Shown in pieces: positions 1 to 7,779 of a stretch of DNA of 64,000 bases. The translations under genes and the position numbers were made by a program. The stretch comes from Pyxidicoccus caerfyrddinensis. Its GTDB lineage: Bacteria; Myxococcota; Myxococcia; Myxococcales; Myxococcaceae. Under the pieces are notes generated by a model. The model saw nothing but the letters and a program-made list of their open reading frames with translations, made no database searches and had not been told where the DNA came from. The DNA is taken from positions 124,001 through 188,000 of the forward strand of contig NZ_JAAIYA010000010.1 in assembly GCF_010894405.1 (NCBI RefSeq). Direction: 5' to 3'. Position 1 is the stretch's first letter. Each line of letters opens with the position of its first letter.

Positions 1-388
1 CGTAGCCCCGGTGCGTGGCGAGGTCGAACGCGATGGACAGGCCCTTCTGACCGGCCGCGAGGTTGCGGCGGTAGAAGGCATTGGAGGCCTCGGCGGTGGA
101 GAACCCGGCGTACTGGCGCACGGTCCACGGCTGCTGCACGTACATGGTCGCGTACGGGCCGCGCACGAAGGGCGGCAGGCCGGGCAGCGAGCCCAGGTGC
201 GCCACGCCCTCGAGGTCTTCAGGGGCGTAGACGGGCTTGACGGGGATGCCCTCGGGCGTGTCCCAGCGCTCGGCGGCGCGGGTGGCGTCGCTCGCCTGGT
301 GCCGCTGGGTGTCGCGCACGGCGGGGGCGGGCTGCGTCTCTGGGGCGTCGAAGGCGACGCGGGAGAAGTCCGGAACGTTGGAGCGCAT
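1..388 (-). CDS. mutB: Methylmalonyl-CoA mutase, large (catalytic) subunit, N-terminal part
   Basis: The first 129 codons of the gene lie in the window; the rest runs off the left edge. The translation starts MRSNVPDFSRVAF and continues with GPYATMYVQQPWTVRQYAGF and then SIAFDLATHRGY. These are the substrate-channel and barrel-entry sequences of adenosylcobalamin-dependent methylmalonyl-CoA mutase alpha chains. The enzyme interconverts methylmalonyl-CoA and succinyl-CoA in propionate, valine and isoleucine catabolism. The start codon at 388 shares one base with the stop codon of the small-subunit gene (TGATG), so the two are translationally coupled and form a two-gene or longer minus-strand operon. 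The cobalamin-binding C-terminus is outside the window. Confidence 0.95.
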   Translation of the reverse strand, partial: MRSNVPDFSRVAFDAPETQPAPAVRDTQRHQASDATRAAERWDTPEGIPVKPVYAPEDLEGVAHLGSLPGLPPFVRGPYATMYVQQPWTVRQYAGFSTAEASNAFYRRNLAAGQKGLSIAFDLATHRGY

Positions 389-2271
389 CAGGCCACCACT
401 CCGAGCTGCTGGTGCAGCGTCTTCAGGAGCTGGAACAGGTCCGCTCCCGCGTAGATGAAGAGGTCCACGCCAGCCGCGCGGAAGGCGGCCTCGTGGTCAC
501 CGGGACGACCGGCCACGACGACGGCGCGCGCGCCCCGGGCCTTGAGGGCCTGGGTGAGCGCGGGCACCTGGTCCGGGTACAGCGTGTCCGGGCCGGAGAT
601 GACCGCGAGCAGGGTGCCCGTCTTGGCGAAGGCCTCCGCCGCGTGGTTGGCGTCCGTGAAGTCGCGGTGCTCGTCTGTCTCGATGCCGCCCACGGCCAGC
701 GCGTTGGTGGTCCACATCGAGCGCGTGGTGTGCTCCGCCACCGTGCCCAGGCTCACCATGAAGGCGCGCGGGCGCGTGCCGTACAGGGCGAGGTGCCGGT
801 CGCTCGCGTCGCGCAGCGACTCGAATGCCTCCGCCATGCGCACAGGGCGCAGCGGCGCGAAGTCGCCCTCGGCCTTCACGGGCGTGGGATGCGGCTCGCG
901 CTGGACGGGGGCTTCGCCCAGGTGGGGGAACTCGCTGACGCCCACCATCGGCAGGCGCCGGCTGCGTACGGCCTTGTCGCGCGCGGCGACCGTTTCCGCG
1001 AGCACGCGGGCTACGTCGCCGTCGACGAGCGCGCGCGTCATGCCGCCCAGTGCCTCGATGCGCTGCAGCTCCGTCCACGCCGCGCGGGCCACTTCGCCGG
1101 TGAGCTGCTCCAGGTAGTAGCTGCCGCCGGCGGGGTCCGCGACGCGGTTGAGGCTGGACTCGTCGCGCAGGATGAGCTGCGTGTTGCGCGCGAGCCGCCG
1201 GCTCTGCTCGTCCGGCGTACCCAGGGGCTCGTCGAAGGGAGAGGTGCTCACGCTGTCCGCGCCCGCGACGACGGCGGCGAAGGACTCCGCGGTGGCGCGC
1301 AGGATGTTCACCCACGGGTCGCGCTTCGCCTTGGTGCCGGTGGCAGTGCGTGCATGAAGCGACATCGCCTGCGCCTCCGGCGGACCACCGGAGGCGGCGA
1401 CGACCTTGGACCAGAGCAGCCGCGCCGCGCGCAGCCGGGCAATCTCCGGGAAGAACTGCCCGCCCACCGACAGCGCGAACTGCATCGAGCGCGCCGCGTC
1501 CGAGGGAGACACGCCCGCGCGCTCCAGCTCGCGCAGGTACTCCACGCCGGTGGCGATGGCCCACGCCAACTCCTGCACGGGCGTGGCACCCGCGTCCGCC
1601 CAGGCACGCGAGGACACCAGCAGCGCGCGCAGACCCGGCGCTTCCTTCCGCAGCGAAGTCACCAGCGGCGCGGCCCGAGCGAGCGTCCCGGCGACGTCCA
1701 CCTTCGCCGCGCCCGCGCGAGCCATGGCGCCGATGGGATCGATGCCCAGGCTTCCACTCAACGCCTTGCGCGGAACACGAAGCGCGTCCGCGACCTGGAG
1801 CAGGAGCGACGCGGGAGCGAGCACGTCACGAGCCGGCTCCAGGTGCACGGGTGTGCGCTCCAGCGGGACGTGCGCTAGGAGCCGCCGCATCGAGTCCGCG
1901 TCCTTCACGTCGACGCCGTGCGGTGCATCCAGCAGCAGCCAGATGCCCTGGCCGCCGCGCTCCAGGTCATTGCGGAGGACCTCGGCGGTGGAAGCGACCT
2001 CGGGGCCGGCGTACTCCTGGCACACCGTCCATCCTCCCTCCGTGTGGCCGAGCGGCAGGGTGCCGCGCACGTAGGGCGCAACGCCTGGAGGCTCCGTGGG
2101 GGCGGGAGCATCCTGGGGCGTGTAGAGCGGCTGGAGGGACAGGCCACCTTCCAGGCTCGATTGGAGGGACGAGAAGGGCTTGCCCTTCAGGTCCTTCTCG
2201 ACGAGCCGGCGCCACGCGTCGAGTGACGGGGGCGGGAAGTCCGTAGCGGAGGGGGGAGGCACTTGCGACAT
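388..2271 (-). CDS. mutA: Methylmalonyl-CoA mutase, small subunit
   Basis: A 627-residue protein beginning MSQVPPPSATDFPPPSLDAW. It has the mutase barrel with the family sequence GQFFPEIARLRAARLLW and an asparagine/histidine-poor pseudo-active site, followed by a C-terminal flavodoxin-like B12-binding-type domain ending LFQLLKTLHQQLGVVA. In heterodimeric mutases this chain is structural and does not bind cobalamin; no DxHxxG cobalamin motif is seen. The frame stays open further upstream, to 2655, but the ATG at 2271 is chosen because homology begins there and an AGGA ribosome-binding sequence lies about eight bases before it. It is the first gene of the operon, with mutB directly downstream. 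It is divergent from the methyltransferase gene at 2503. Confidence 0.95.
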   Translation of the reverse strand: MSQVPPPSATDFPPPSLDAWRRLVEKDLKGKPFSSLQSSLEGGLSLQPLYTPQDAPAPTEPPGVAPYVRGTLPLGHTEGGWTVCQEYAGPEVASTAEVLRNDLERGGQGIWLLLDAPHGVDVKDADSMRRLLAHVPLERTPVHLEPARDVLAPASLLLQVADALRVPRKALSGSLGIDPIGAMARAGAAKVDVAGTLARAAPLVTSLRKEAPGLRALLVSSRAWADAGATPVQELAWAIATGVEYLRELERAGVSPSDAARSMQFALSVGGQFFPEIARLRAARLLWSKVVAASGGPPEAQAMSLHARTATGTKAKRDPWVNILRATAESFAAVVAGADSVSTSPFDEPLGTPDEQSRRLARNTQLILRDESSLNRVADPAGGSYYLEQLTGEVARAAWTELQRIEALGGMTRALVDGDVARVLAETVAARDKAVRSRRLPMVGVSEFPHLGEAPVQREPHPTPVKAEGDFAPLRPVRMAEAFESLRDASDRHLALYGTRPRAFMVSLGTVAEHTTRSMWTTNALAVGGIETDEHRDFTDANHAAEAFAKTGTLLAVISGPDTLYPDQVPALTQALKARGARAVVVAGRPGDHEAAFRAAGVDLFIYAGADLFQLLKTLHQQLGVVA

Positions 2272-2328
2272 GCTGCGTCCTCGCGAAGAGATGAGGCGCC
2301 ATGCCCCGGAGGGCGGCACCGTGTCCTT

Positions 2329-2357
2329 CCCATAGGCGCAATGCCCGTCCGGGGCAA
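2329..2357 (-). promoter_or_regulatory. Putative sigma70-type promoter for mutA
   Basis: Read on the minus strand, TTGCCC (2352-2357) and TATGGG (2329-2334) are separated by 17 bases, about 50 bases upstream of the mutA start. The match to consensus is moderate, so this is a prediction from spacing and position only. Confidence 0.3.
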
Positions 2358-2431
2358 TGGGTCTGATGACGTCGTCACGTCCCACGTCCACCACGGAGTG
2401 GGGCAGGGTGCCGAGGACCCCGCGCTCGCAC

Positions 2432-2459
2432 TTGAGCGCGAGCAGGACGCCCGTATCCT
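2432..2459 (+). promoter_or_regulatory. Putative promoter for the 2503 methyltransferase
   Basis: TTGAGC (2432-2437), a 16-base spacer and TATCCT (2454-2459) end about 43 bases before the GTG start at 2503. A GAGGTAGG ribosome-binding sequence at 2483-2490 follows. The match is moderate. Confidence 0.35.
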
Positions 2460-2502
2460 TTCCGGGTGGCCTCACCCCCATTGAGGTAGGAGCCACACGC
2501 CC

Positions 2503-3231
2503 GTGTCCTTCTTCGGAGAGCTCTACCTTCGCAGCACGCTGCCCTTCCTCTCGGAGGCCGTCACGGCCCGGGAGGTGGAGTACCTCGCTCGCGCCTTCGC
2601 GGACGTGCCGGGCCCCGCACCGGTGGTGGACCTGGGCTGTGGCCATGGACGTCACGCCGCGCGGCTCAATGCCAGTGGCACTCTGGCCGGTCGCGTCATC
2701 GGCCTGGAATTAGACGCGCTGTCGCTTTCCATGCGGCGGCCCGGGTTTCCCGCGGTGCAGGGGGACCTTCGTGCACTGCCGTTTCAGGAGGCCTCATTGG
2801 CTGGGGCCTACGCCTGGTACTCGACACTCTTCGCCTTCACGGATGAGGAGCACGTGCACATCCTGCGCGAGGTGGCGCGGATGCTGCGGCCGGGAGGGAG
2901 GCTGGTGTTCCAGACGGTGCCGTACGAGCGACTGGTGGAGTCACCGGCGGCGGCGTTCCAGCAGACGCTGCCGGACGGAAGCATGTTGGAAGAGCAGAGT
3001 CGTTTCGACACGGTTACGGGTAGGGACGAGGGACAGCGGACGCTCTCCCTACCGACCGGTCGGCGTCTCACCGCGTCATATGCCATCCGCTACTATCCCC
3101 TTGCGGAACTGACACGTCTGTTGGAAAGCACGGGGTTTTCAACAGCCTGGGTGCACGGTGGGCTGGACGGCGGGCCACCGACATCTCGGTCGACCGATTT
3201 GATTGTGGGAGCAGCGCTTCGAAAGCGCTGA
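2503..3231 (+). CDS. Class I SAM-dependent methyltransferase
   Basis: A 242-residue protein with SAM-binding motif I VVDLGCGHGRHAARL near residues 38-52, an acidic motif II (VIGLELDA) about 20 residues later, and a post-motif sequence LREVARMLRPGGRLVFQTVP typical of Methyltransf_11/25 enzymes. There is no signal peptide. The GTG start at 2503 is supported by the GAGGTAGG sequence 12 bases upstream. The substrate cannot be inferred. The gene lies only nine bases upstream of the HMG-CoA lyase gene, so the two are probably cotranscribed. It stands divergent from the mutase operon. Confidence 0.85.
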   Translation: MSFFGELYLRSTLPFLSEAVTAREVEYLARAFADVPGPAPVVDLGCGHGRHAARLNASGTLAGRVIGLELDALSLSMRRPGFPAVQGDLRALPFQEASLAGAYAWYSTLFAFTDEEHVHILREVARMLRPGGRLVFQTVPYERLVESPAAAFQQTLPDGSMLEEQSRFDTVTGRDEGQRTLSLPTGRRLTASYAIRYYPLAELTRLLESTGFSTAWVHGGLDGGPPTSRSTDLIVGAALRKR

Positions 3232-3240
3232 GCTCGTCCA

Positions 3241-4224
3241 GTGGATCCGAACCAGAATTCCCGAGCGCATACAGGCTGGCTGGGCCAGCTCCCGAAGCGG
3301 GTCGACGTCTACGAGGTCGGCCCTCGGGATGGCTTGCAGAACGAGCTGCGCACGCTGCCCACGCGAGACAAGGCGCGGCTCATCGACGCGCTGGTCGCCG
3401 CGGGCGAGAAGCGCATCGAGGTGACGTCGTTCGTGTCACCGAAGTGGATTCCACAGCTCGCGGACGCGGAGGAGTTGCTGCGCCTCGTGGGGCGGCGGGA
3501 GGGCGTGGTGTTCTCCGCGCTCGTGCCCAACCTCAAGGGGCTGGAGCGGGCGAAGGACGCGGGCCTGGAGGAGGCGGCGGTCTTCATCTCTGCGTCCGAG
3601 GCCCACTCGAAGAAGAACATCAACAAGAGCATCGCCGAGGCGCTCGCGGGTGCGCGCGAGGTGACGGCGGCGGCGCTCGCGGCGGGCATGCGCGTGCGTG
3701 GCTACCTGTCCACGGTGTGGGGCTGCCCGTACGAGGGCCACGTGCCGGTGGAGCGGGTGGTGGACATCTGCCGCCAGCTCGTGGACGCGGGCCTGTACCA
3801 GCTGAGCCTGGGTGACACGATTGGCGTGGGCACGCCCCGGCAGACCGAGGGAATCCTCGAGGCGCTGCTGAAGCACATCCCCGTGGAGAAGCTCGCGCTG
3901 CACATGCACGACACGCGCGGCACCGCGTTGGCCAACGCGCTGGTGGGACTGTCCGCGGGCGTGACGACGTTCGACGCGAGCATCGGCGGACTGGGCGGCT
4001 GCCCCTACGCTCCGGGCGCGGCGGGCAACCTCGCCACCGAGGATGCCGTGTTCATGCTGCACGGCATGGGGGTGGAGACGGGTATCAACCTGGACCGGCT
4101 GGTGGAGGCCGGGGAGATTGCCCAGGAGCTCATCGGCCGGAAGCTGGCCGGCAAGTACCTGCAGGCCGCGCTCGGTGAGCGGGAGAAGAAGGCGTCCCGC
4201 CGCGTGCAGAGCGCGCAGAGCTGA
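3241..4224 (+). CDS. mvaB: Hydroxymethylglutaryl-CoA lyase
   Basis: A 327-residue protein of the HMGL-like TIM-barrel family. It shows the N-terminal substrate/metal motif VGPRDGLQNE (about residues 26-35), the metal-ligand histidines in LHMHDTRGTALAN, and the lyase signature GGLGGCPYAPGAAGN carrying the catalytic cysteine loop. The enzyme splits 3-hydroxy-3-methylglutaryl-CoA into acetyl-CoA and acetoacetate, the last step of leucine degradation. A GTG at 3241 is the start used; its first 15 or so residues are not conserved, so a slightly later start is possible. A hairpin follows the stop codon. The nearby liuC, carboxylase and dehydrogenase genes fit the same pathway. Confidence 0.93.
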   Translation: MDPNQNSRAHTGWLGQLPKRVDVYEVGPRDGLQNELRTLPTRDKARLIDALVAAGEKRIEVTSFVSPKWIPQLADAEELLRLVGRREGVVFSALVPNLKGLERAKDAGLEEAAVFISASEAHSKKNINKSIAEALAGAREVTAAALAAGMRVRGYLSTVWGCPYEGHVPVERVVDICRQLVDAGLYQLSLGDTIGVGTPRQTEGILEALLKHIPVEKLALHMHDTRGTALANALVGLSAGVTTFDASIGGLGGCPYAPGAAGNLATEDAVFMLHGMGVETGINLDRLVEAGEIAQELIGRKLAGKYLQAALGEREKKASRRVQSAQS

Positions 4225-4251
4225 ATCGCGCATCACGGGTTGAACGCAATG

Positions 4252-4285
4252 AGGGCGGCACCGGGAAGTCCTCCCGGGCCGCCCT
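4252..4285. terminator. Hairpin terminator between convergent genes
   Basis: An imperfect stem lies between the ends of the HMG-CoA lyase gene and the minus-strand gene at 4292: AGGGCGGC-A-CCGGG pairs with CCCGGGCCGCCCT, with one bulged A. It is GC-rich with no clear T-run. Position between convergent genes suggests a bidirectional terminator. Confidence 0.55.
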
Positions 4286-4291
4286 TCTCCG

Positions 4292-6241
4292 TTACAGCTC
4301 GCCGAGCATGGAGGACAGCTTCTCCTGCAAGCCCAGGTGGGCGGCGGCCGTTTCGAGCATGCGCCGCTCCTTGCGGTCGATGCGGCCATCCACCATCGCA
4401 ATCTCCACGATGTTGCGGAGGATGAGCTCGGCCTCCGGAGAGCCGCGCGGCACCAGCCTGTCGAAGAGCTGCGGCCCGGCGCCCAGCGCCAGCTCCACGT
4501 TGGCCCACTCCACGCCCCAGCGCTCCGAGCACAGCTTCAGCAGCTTGCGCTCGCTGGACGTCACCTCGCCGTCGGCCGCGGCAATGGCCGCCATCATGTA
4601 CAGCAGCCGCTGACGCTCCTGCACGTCCATGACGGCGTCGGCGCCGCGGGAGGGGACGCGCTCCCGGTTCGTCTCGGTGGCCACGGCCTTGCGGAGCACA
4701 TTGGCCTGGTGCCGCTGGTTCTGCTCCACGTTCCACGCCTCGTAGGGCAGGGCGGACGCGAGCACCCAGTCCCGTTCACCGGTACCCAATTGCGTGTTGC
4801 AGAAGTCGCACGTGGTGGCGGCGCTGTCGGTGAGCGTCGCGTTGCAGTTGGGGCAGCGGTCCGTGGACATGCCGTTTTCGGCGTTCGTCCGCGCGCCGTG
4901 CCTGCGCACCAGCGAGAAGATGAAGCGCTGAGGCACGGTGGGGAGCTTCGGCGGCCGCTCATTCACGGGGCCAATGCCCATGCGCGCGCTCCAGCGCACG
5001 TCCACGTGCGCCACGTCGTACCCCTGAGGATTCACCTGCAATGCGGTGACATCCACCGCGCCCACCGCGCACTCCAGGAAGACGCGGCGCCGGCCCTTGC
5101 GGCGCAGGTCCTCCAGCTCCGAGCCCAGCCGCTGCACGGCCTCCGTGTTGGCCACCTTCGACAGGGCCTTCGCATCGCCGCGGCTCTGCGCATCAATCCA
5201 CTTCCAGAACAGCAGCGAGGCGCGGTCCTCGAGAATCTCCAGGTTGAGCGCGGGGTCCGCCTCGCGCGCATCGCGCAGGCCGTCCACCGTCTTGTGGTAG
5301 CGCACGTGCTCCACGCCCTGCGTGATCTCCGACAGCGTCCAGTCGTAGTTGCCGGAGTTCACCACCGCGTTGCAGTACTCGCACTTGTTCGCCGCGCCGC
5401 CAGCGAACGGGGCGCCGCAGTTGGGGCACTTGCCCTGGTACAAGTCCTCGCCTGGCTTCGTCTGTGCGCCGGGCTTGCGCACGAAGGTCCACACCTCGGT
5501 GAAGGCCTCACTGGGCGCCTTGCGCGCCGCGTCCGTGGCCTGCGCGTCGGTGAACGAGGCGGGCACATCCGTGTCACGCATCCGCGCCTGGACGCGAAGC
5601 TGGATGCCGTCGAACCACTGGCTCTGCGTGAGGCCGATGAGCTGGAGGTCCAGCACCTCGAAATCGGTAATCGCGTCTCGCACGCCCTGGGCTTCCAGGA
5701 GCTTGAGCTGCACGTTGAAGCGCTGCCACGTGGCGTCCGAGAGGAAGGGCCGCACCGGCGTCATGTCTCGCAGGAACCACGCCTTCTGCAGCTCCAGGAA
5801 GAGCCACCGCGTCTTGTCGAGCACCGGTTGCAGCTCGAAGGCAGGGTCCTTCAGCTTGAGGGCATTCACCCAGCCCGGCACGTCCCGGTGACCCACCTGC
5901 GTGCGCCGGTCCGCGTCGTGCTGGTCCAGGGCGCGCCGGGTGGTGGCGTCCGGGTGCAGGTTGCGCTTGTAGAACCACCAGATGCCGAAGCCGATGGCGA
6001 TCAGCGGCAGCATCACCTTGGGGTACCGGAAGACGAGCGAGAACAGCTCGTAGATGAGCCAGAGGGGAAGGCCCCCGCCGCCCCCGCCGTCATCGTCGCC
6101 CGAGGAGGGACGGGTGTAGTGCTCGCCACCGCCGCCCCGAGCCAGGGCCATCAGGGGAGCAGTCAGGGCCACCACGGCGAGCGCGGAGGGCAGCCAGGGG
6201 GCCCACCGGTAGAGACGACGAGGTGCGAAGCGCAGGGACAT
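4292..6241 (-). CDS. Tim44-like / zinc-ribbon / TerB-like membrane-anchored protein
   Basis: A 649-residue protein starting MSLRFAPRRLYRW. Visible in order: an N-terminal hydrophobic segment (about 15-34), a Gly/Asp-rich stretch (36-58), a second membrane segment (about 73-91), a first Tim44-like domain (about 115-256), a CxxC...CxxC zinc ribbon (CPNCGAPFAGG...CEYC, 272-290), a second Tim44-like region (about 330-445), a second zinc ribbon (CPNC...CDFC, 463-481), and a C-terminal TerB-like helical domain (about 541-645) with the repeat AAIAAADGEVTSSE / VEIAMVDGRIDRKE. Tim44-like domains occur in membrane-associated chaperone or lipid-binding contexts; the role here is unknown. The ATG at 6241 is preferred over the longer open frame because it places the signal/anchor at the N-terminus. 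The gene is inserted on the opposite strand inside the catabolic block. Confidence 0.8.
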   Translation of the reverse strand: MSLRFAPRRLYRWAPWLPSALAVVALTAPLMALARGGGGEHYTRPSSGDDDGGGGGGLPLWLIYELFSLVFRYPKVMLPLIAIGFGIWWFYKRNLHPDATTRRALDQHDADRRTQVGHRDVPGWVNALKLKDPAFELQPVLDKTRWLFLELQKAWFLRDMTPVRPFLSDATWQRFNVQLKLLEAQGVRDAITDFEVLDLQLIGLTQSQWFDGIQLRVQARMRDTDVPASFTDAQATDAARKAPSEAFTEVWTFVRKPGAQTKPGEDLYQGKCPNCGAPFAGGAANKCEYCNAVVNSGNYDWTLSEITQGVEHVRYHKTVDGLRDAREADPALNLEILEDRASLLFWKWIDAQSRGDAKALSKVANTEAVQRLGSELEDLRRKGRRRVFLECAVGAVDVTALQVNPQGYDVAHVDVRWSARMGIGPVNERPPKLPTVPQRFIFSLVRRHGARTNAENGMSTDRCPNCNATLTDSAATTCDFCNTQLGTGERDWVLASALPYEAWNVEQNQRHQANVLRKAVATETNRERVPSRGADAVMDVQERQRLLYMMAAIAAADGEVTSSERKLLKLCSERWGVEWANVELALGAGPQLFDRLVPRGSPEAELILRNIVEIAMVDGRIDRKERRMLETAAAHLGLQEKLSSMLGEL

Positions 6242-6343
6242 GCGTCCAATGCTAACCGTTTCCGCCTTGCCAGACCCGGCTTCCCGCCGCACTCTGCCGC
6301 GTCCCAGGCGGCCCGCCGGACGGGCCCGGGGAGGGGAGCGCAC

Positions 6344-7120
6344 ATGCCGGAATTCAAGGTCGACGCACGGGGTGCCATCGAGATCTGGACCATCGACGGC
6401 GAGGGCCGCCGCAACGCCATCAGCCGGGCCATGCTGAAGGAGCTGGGCGACCTGGTCGCCCGCGTGTCCTCGAGCCGCCAGGTGCGCGCCGTCATCATCA
6501 CCGGCGCGGGCGACAAGGCCTTCTGCGCGGGCGCGGACCTCAAGGAGCGCGCCACCATGGCCGAGGACGACGTCCGCGCCTTCCTCGACGGGCTGCGCCG
6601 CACCTTCCGCGCGATTGAGAAGAGCGACTGCGTCTTCATCGCCGCCGTCAACGGCGCGGCCTTCGGCGGCGGCACCGAGCTGGCGCTGGCGTGTGACCTC
6701 CGCGTCGCCGCGCCCGCGGCGGAGCTGGGGCTCACCGAGACGCGGCTGGGCATCATCCCCGGCGGCGGCGGGACGCAGCGGCTATCGCGGCTCATCGGCG
6801 TGGGCCGGGCGAAGGACCTCATCCTCACCGCGCGCAGCGTCAACGCGGCCGAGGCCTTCAGCATCGGGCTGGTGAACCGGCTCGCCCCGGAAGGGCACCT
6901 GCTGGAGGTGGCCTTCGGGCTGGCGGAGTCGGTGGTGAAGAACGCGCCCCTCGCCGTGGGCACCGCCAAGCACGCCATCGACGAGGGCACCGGCCTGGAG
7001 CTGGACGACGCGCTCGCGCTGGAGCTGCGCAAGTACGAGGAGATCCTCAAGACGGAGGACCGGCTCGAGGGCCTGCGCGCCTTCGCCGAGAAGCGCGCCC
7101 CCGTCTACAAGGGCCGCTAG
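6344..7120 (+). CDS. liuC: Enoyl-CoA hydratase, LiuC-type (3-methylglutaconyl-CoA hydratase)
   Basis: A 258-residue crotonase-fold protein. The oxyanion-hole segment AFCAGADLKE (60-69) and the two catalytic glutamates, Glu112 in GGGTELAL and Glu132 in TETRLGI, are both present, so it should be an active hydratase. The start at 6344 has GAGGGGAG six bases upstream. In M. xanthus a LiuC hydratase works on 3-methylglutaconyl-CoA both in leucine degradation and in the alternative isovaleryl-CoA route. Gene order (HMG-CoA lyase before, carboxylase and dehydrogenase after) supports that identity here, though crotonase specificity cannot be proved from sequence alone. A strong hairpin follows at 7131. 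Confidence 0.85.
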   Translation: MPEFKVDARGAIEIWTIDGEGRRNAISRAMLKELGDLVARVSSSRQVRAVIITGAGDKAFCAGADLKERATMAEDDVRAFLDGLRRTFRAIEKSDCVFIAAVNGAAFGGGTELALACDLRVAAPAAELGLTETRLGIIPGGGGTQRLSRLIGVGRAKDLILTARSVNAAEAFSIGLVNRLAPEGHLLEVAFGLAESVVKNAPLAVGTAKHAIDEGTGLELDDALALELRKYEEILKTEDRLEGLRAFAEKRAPVYKGR

Positions 7121-7130
7121 TTCCTCACGA

Positions 7131-7159
7131 GGTGCCCCCGGAAACACACCGGGGGCACC
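7131..7159. terminator. GC-rich hairpin between convergent liuC and the YtxH gene
   Basis: A perfect 11-bp inverted repeat, GGTGCCCCCGG (7131-7141) and CCGGGGGCACC (7149-7159), has a seven-base AACACA-type loop. No T-run follows. A third partial copy of the arm lies at 7180-7189. It probably ends transcripts from both sides. Confidence 0.6.
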
Positions 7160-7210
7160 GGCCTGGATGAACCAGAGCCGTGCCCCCGGAGGACTTCAGA
7201 CTGTGGCGCT

Positions 7211-7570
7211 TCAGGCGCTCGCGGTCTTCTCGGGGCCGACGTTGACGCCCTGCTTGTTCATGTAGCCGATGGCCCGGTCCTTGACGGTGGTGCGCAGCTC
7301 CGTGCCCGTCTTCGGGGCGAGGAGCAGCGCCGCCACACCACCCGCGGCCACGCCGAGGATGAAGGCGCCCAGGCCACCCAGGCCCAGCGTCGCGGGCTTG
7401 CGGGTGGTCAGCCCCACCAGGTTCAGGACGTCGTCCGGGTCGAAGTCCTCCCACCTGTTCTTGGCGGCGCGCGGAATCTCGTCGATCAGCTTGTGCGCCA
7501 CCCACTTGCGGTACAGGTCGCTCTTGGCCAACCCCTTCGCCATCCACTTGCCTTTCTTCGCTGCGAACAT
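7211..7570 (-). CDS. YtxH-domain small membrane protein
   Basis: A 119-residue protein starting MFAAKKGKWMAKGLAKSDLY. A single hydrophobic glycine-rich segment (about residues 63-84, LGGLGAFILGVAAGGVAALL) leads directly into LLAPKTGTELR, the signature of YtxH domains. YtxH-like proteins are small, often stress-associated membrane proteins of unclear biochemical role. The ATG at 7570 is preceded on the minus strand by GGAGGG at the correct distance, which decides the start over a longer open frame. The gene is monocistronic and convergent with liuC. Confidence 0.8.
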   Translation of the reverse strand: MFAAKKGKWMAKGLAKSDLYRKWVAHKLIDEIPRAAKNRWEDFDPDDVLNLVGLTTRKPATLGLGGLGAFILGVAAGGVAALLLAPKTGTELRTTVKDRAIGYMNKQGVNVGPEKTASA

Positions 7571-7779
7571 GCGTCCCTCCTGGGCCAGATGATTGCCGGA
7601 GGCGCGTGCCGCTCGCGTGTACGCCCCCGTTGATGCTCCAAGGTAGGCAGGGGAGCCTTTCGCGGCACCCCCCGAGCCCCCTCGTTCACACACTGCGTCG
7701 TAAGCTGGACGTCACGACGCGCCGCTCCCTCGGCGAGAAGGCAGCCAGGCGGAAACCTTTCTGCTATGTGGCCCGGGCC

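Noticed and set aside
388..2655. A longer reading of mutA beginning at 2655
   Set aside because: The extra N-terminal sequence has no homology to mutases and runs through the divergent intergenic region and the start of the methyltransferase gene; the ATG at 2271 has the ribosome-binding site.
4337..7120. A plus-strand open frame that extends liuC upstream to 4337
   Set aside because: The upstream part is antisense to the Tim44-like gene and low-complexity; crotonase homology begins at 6344 with a good ribosome-binding site.
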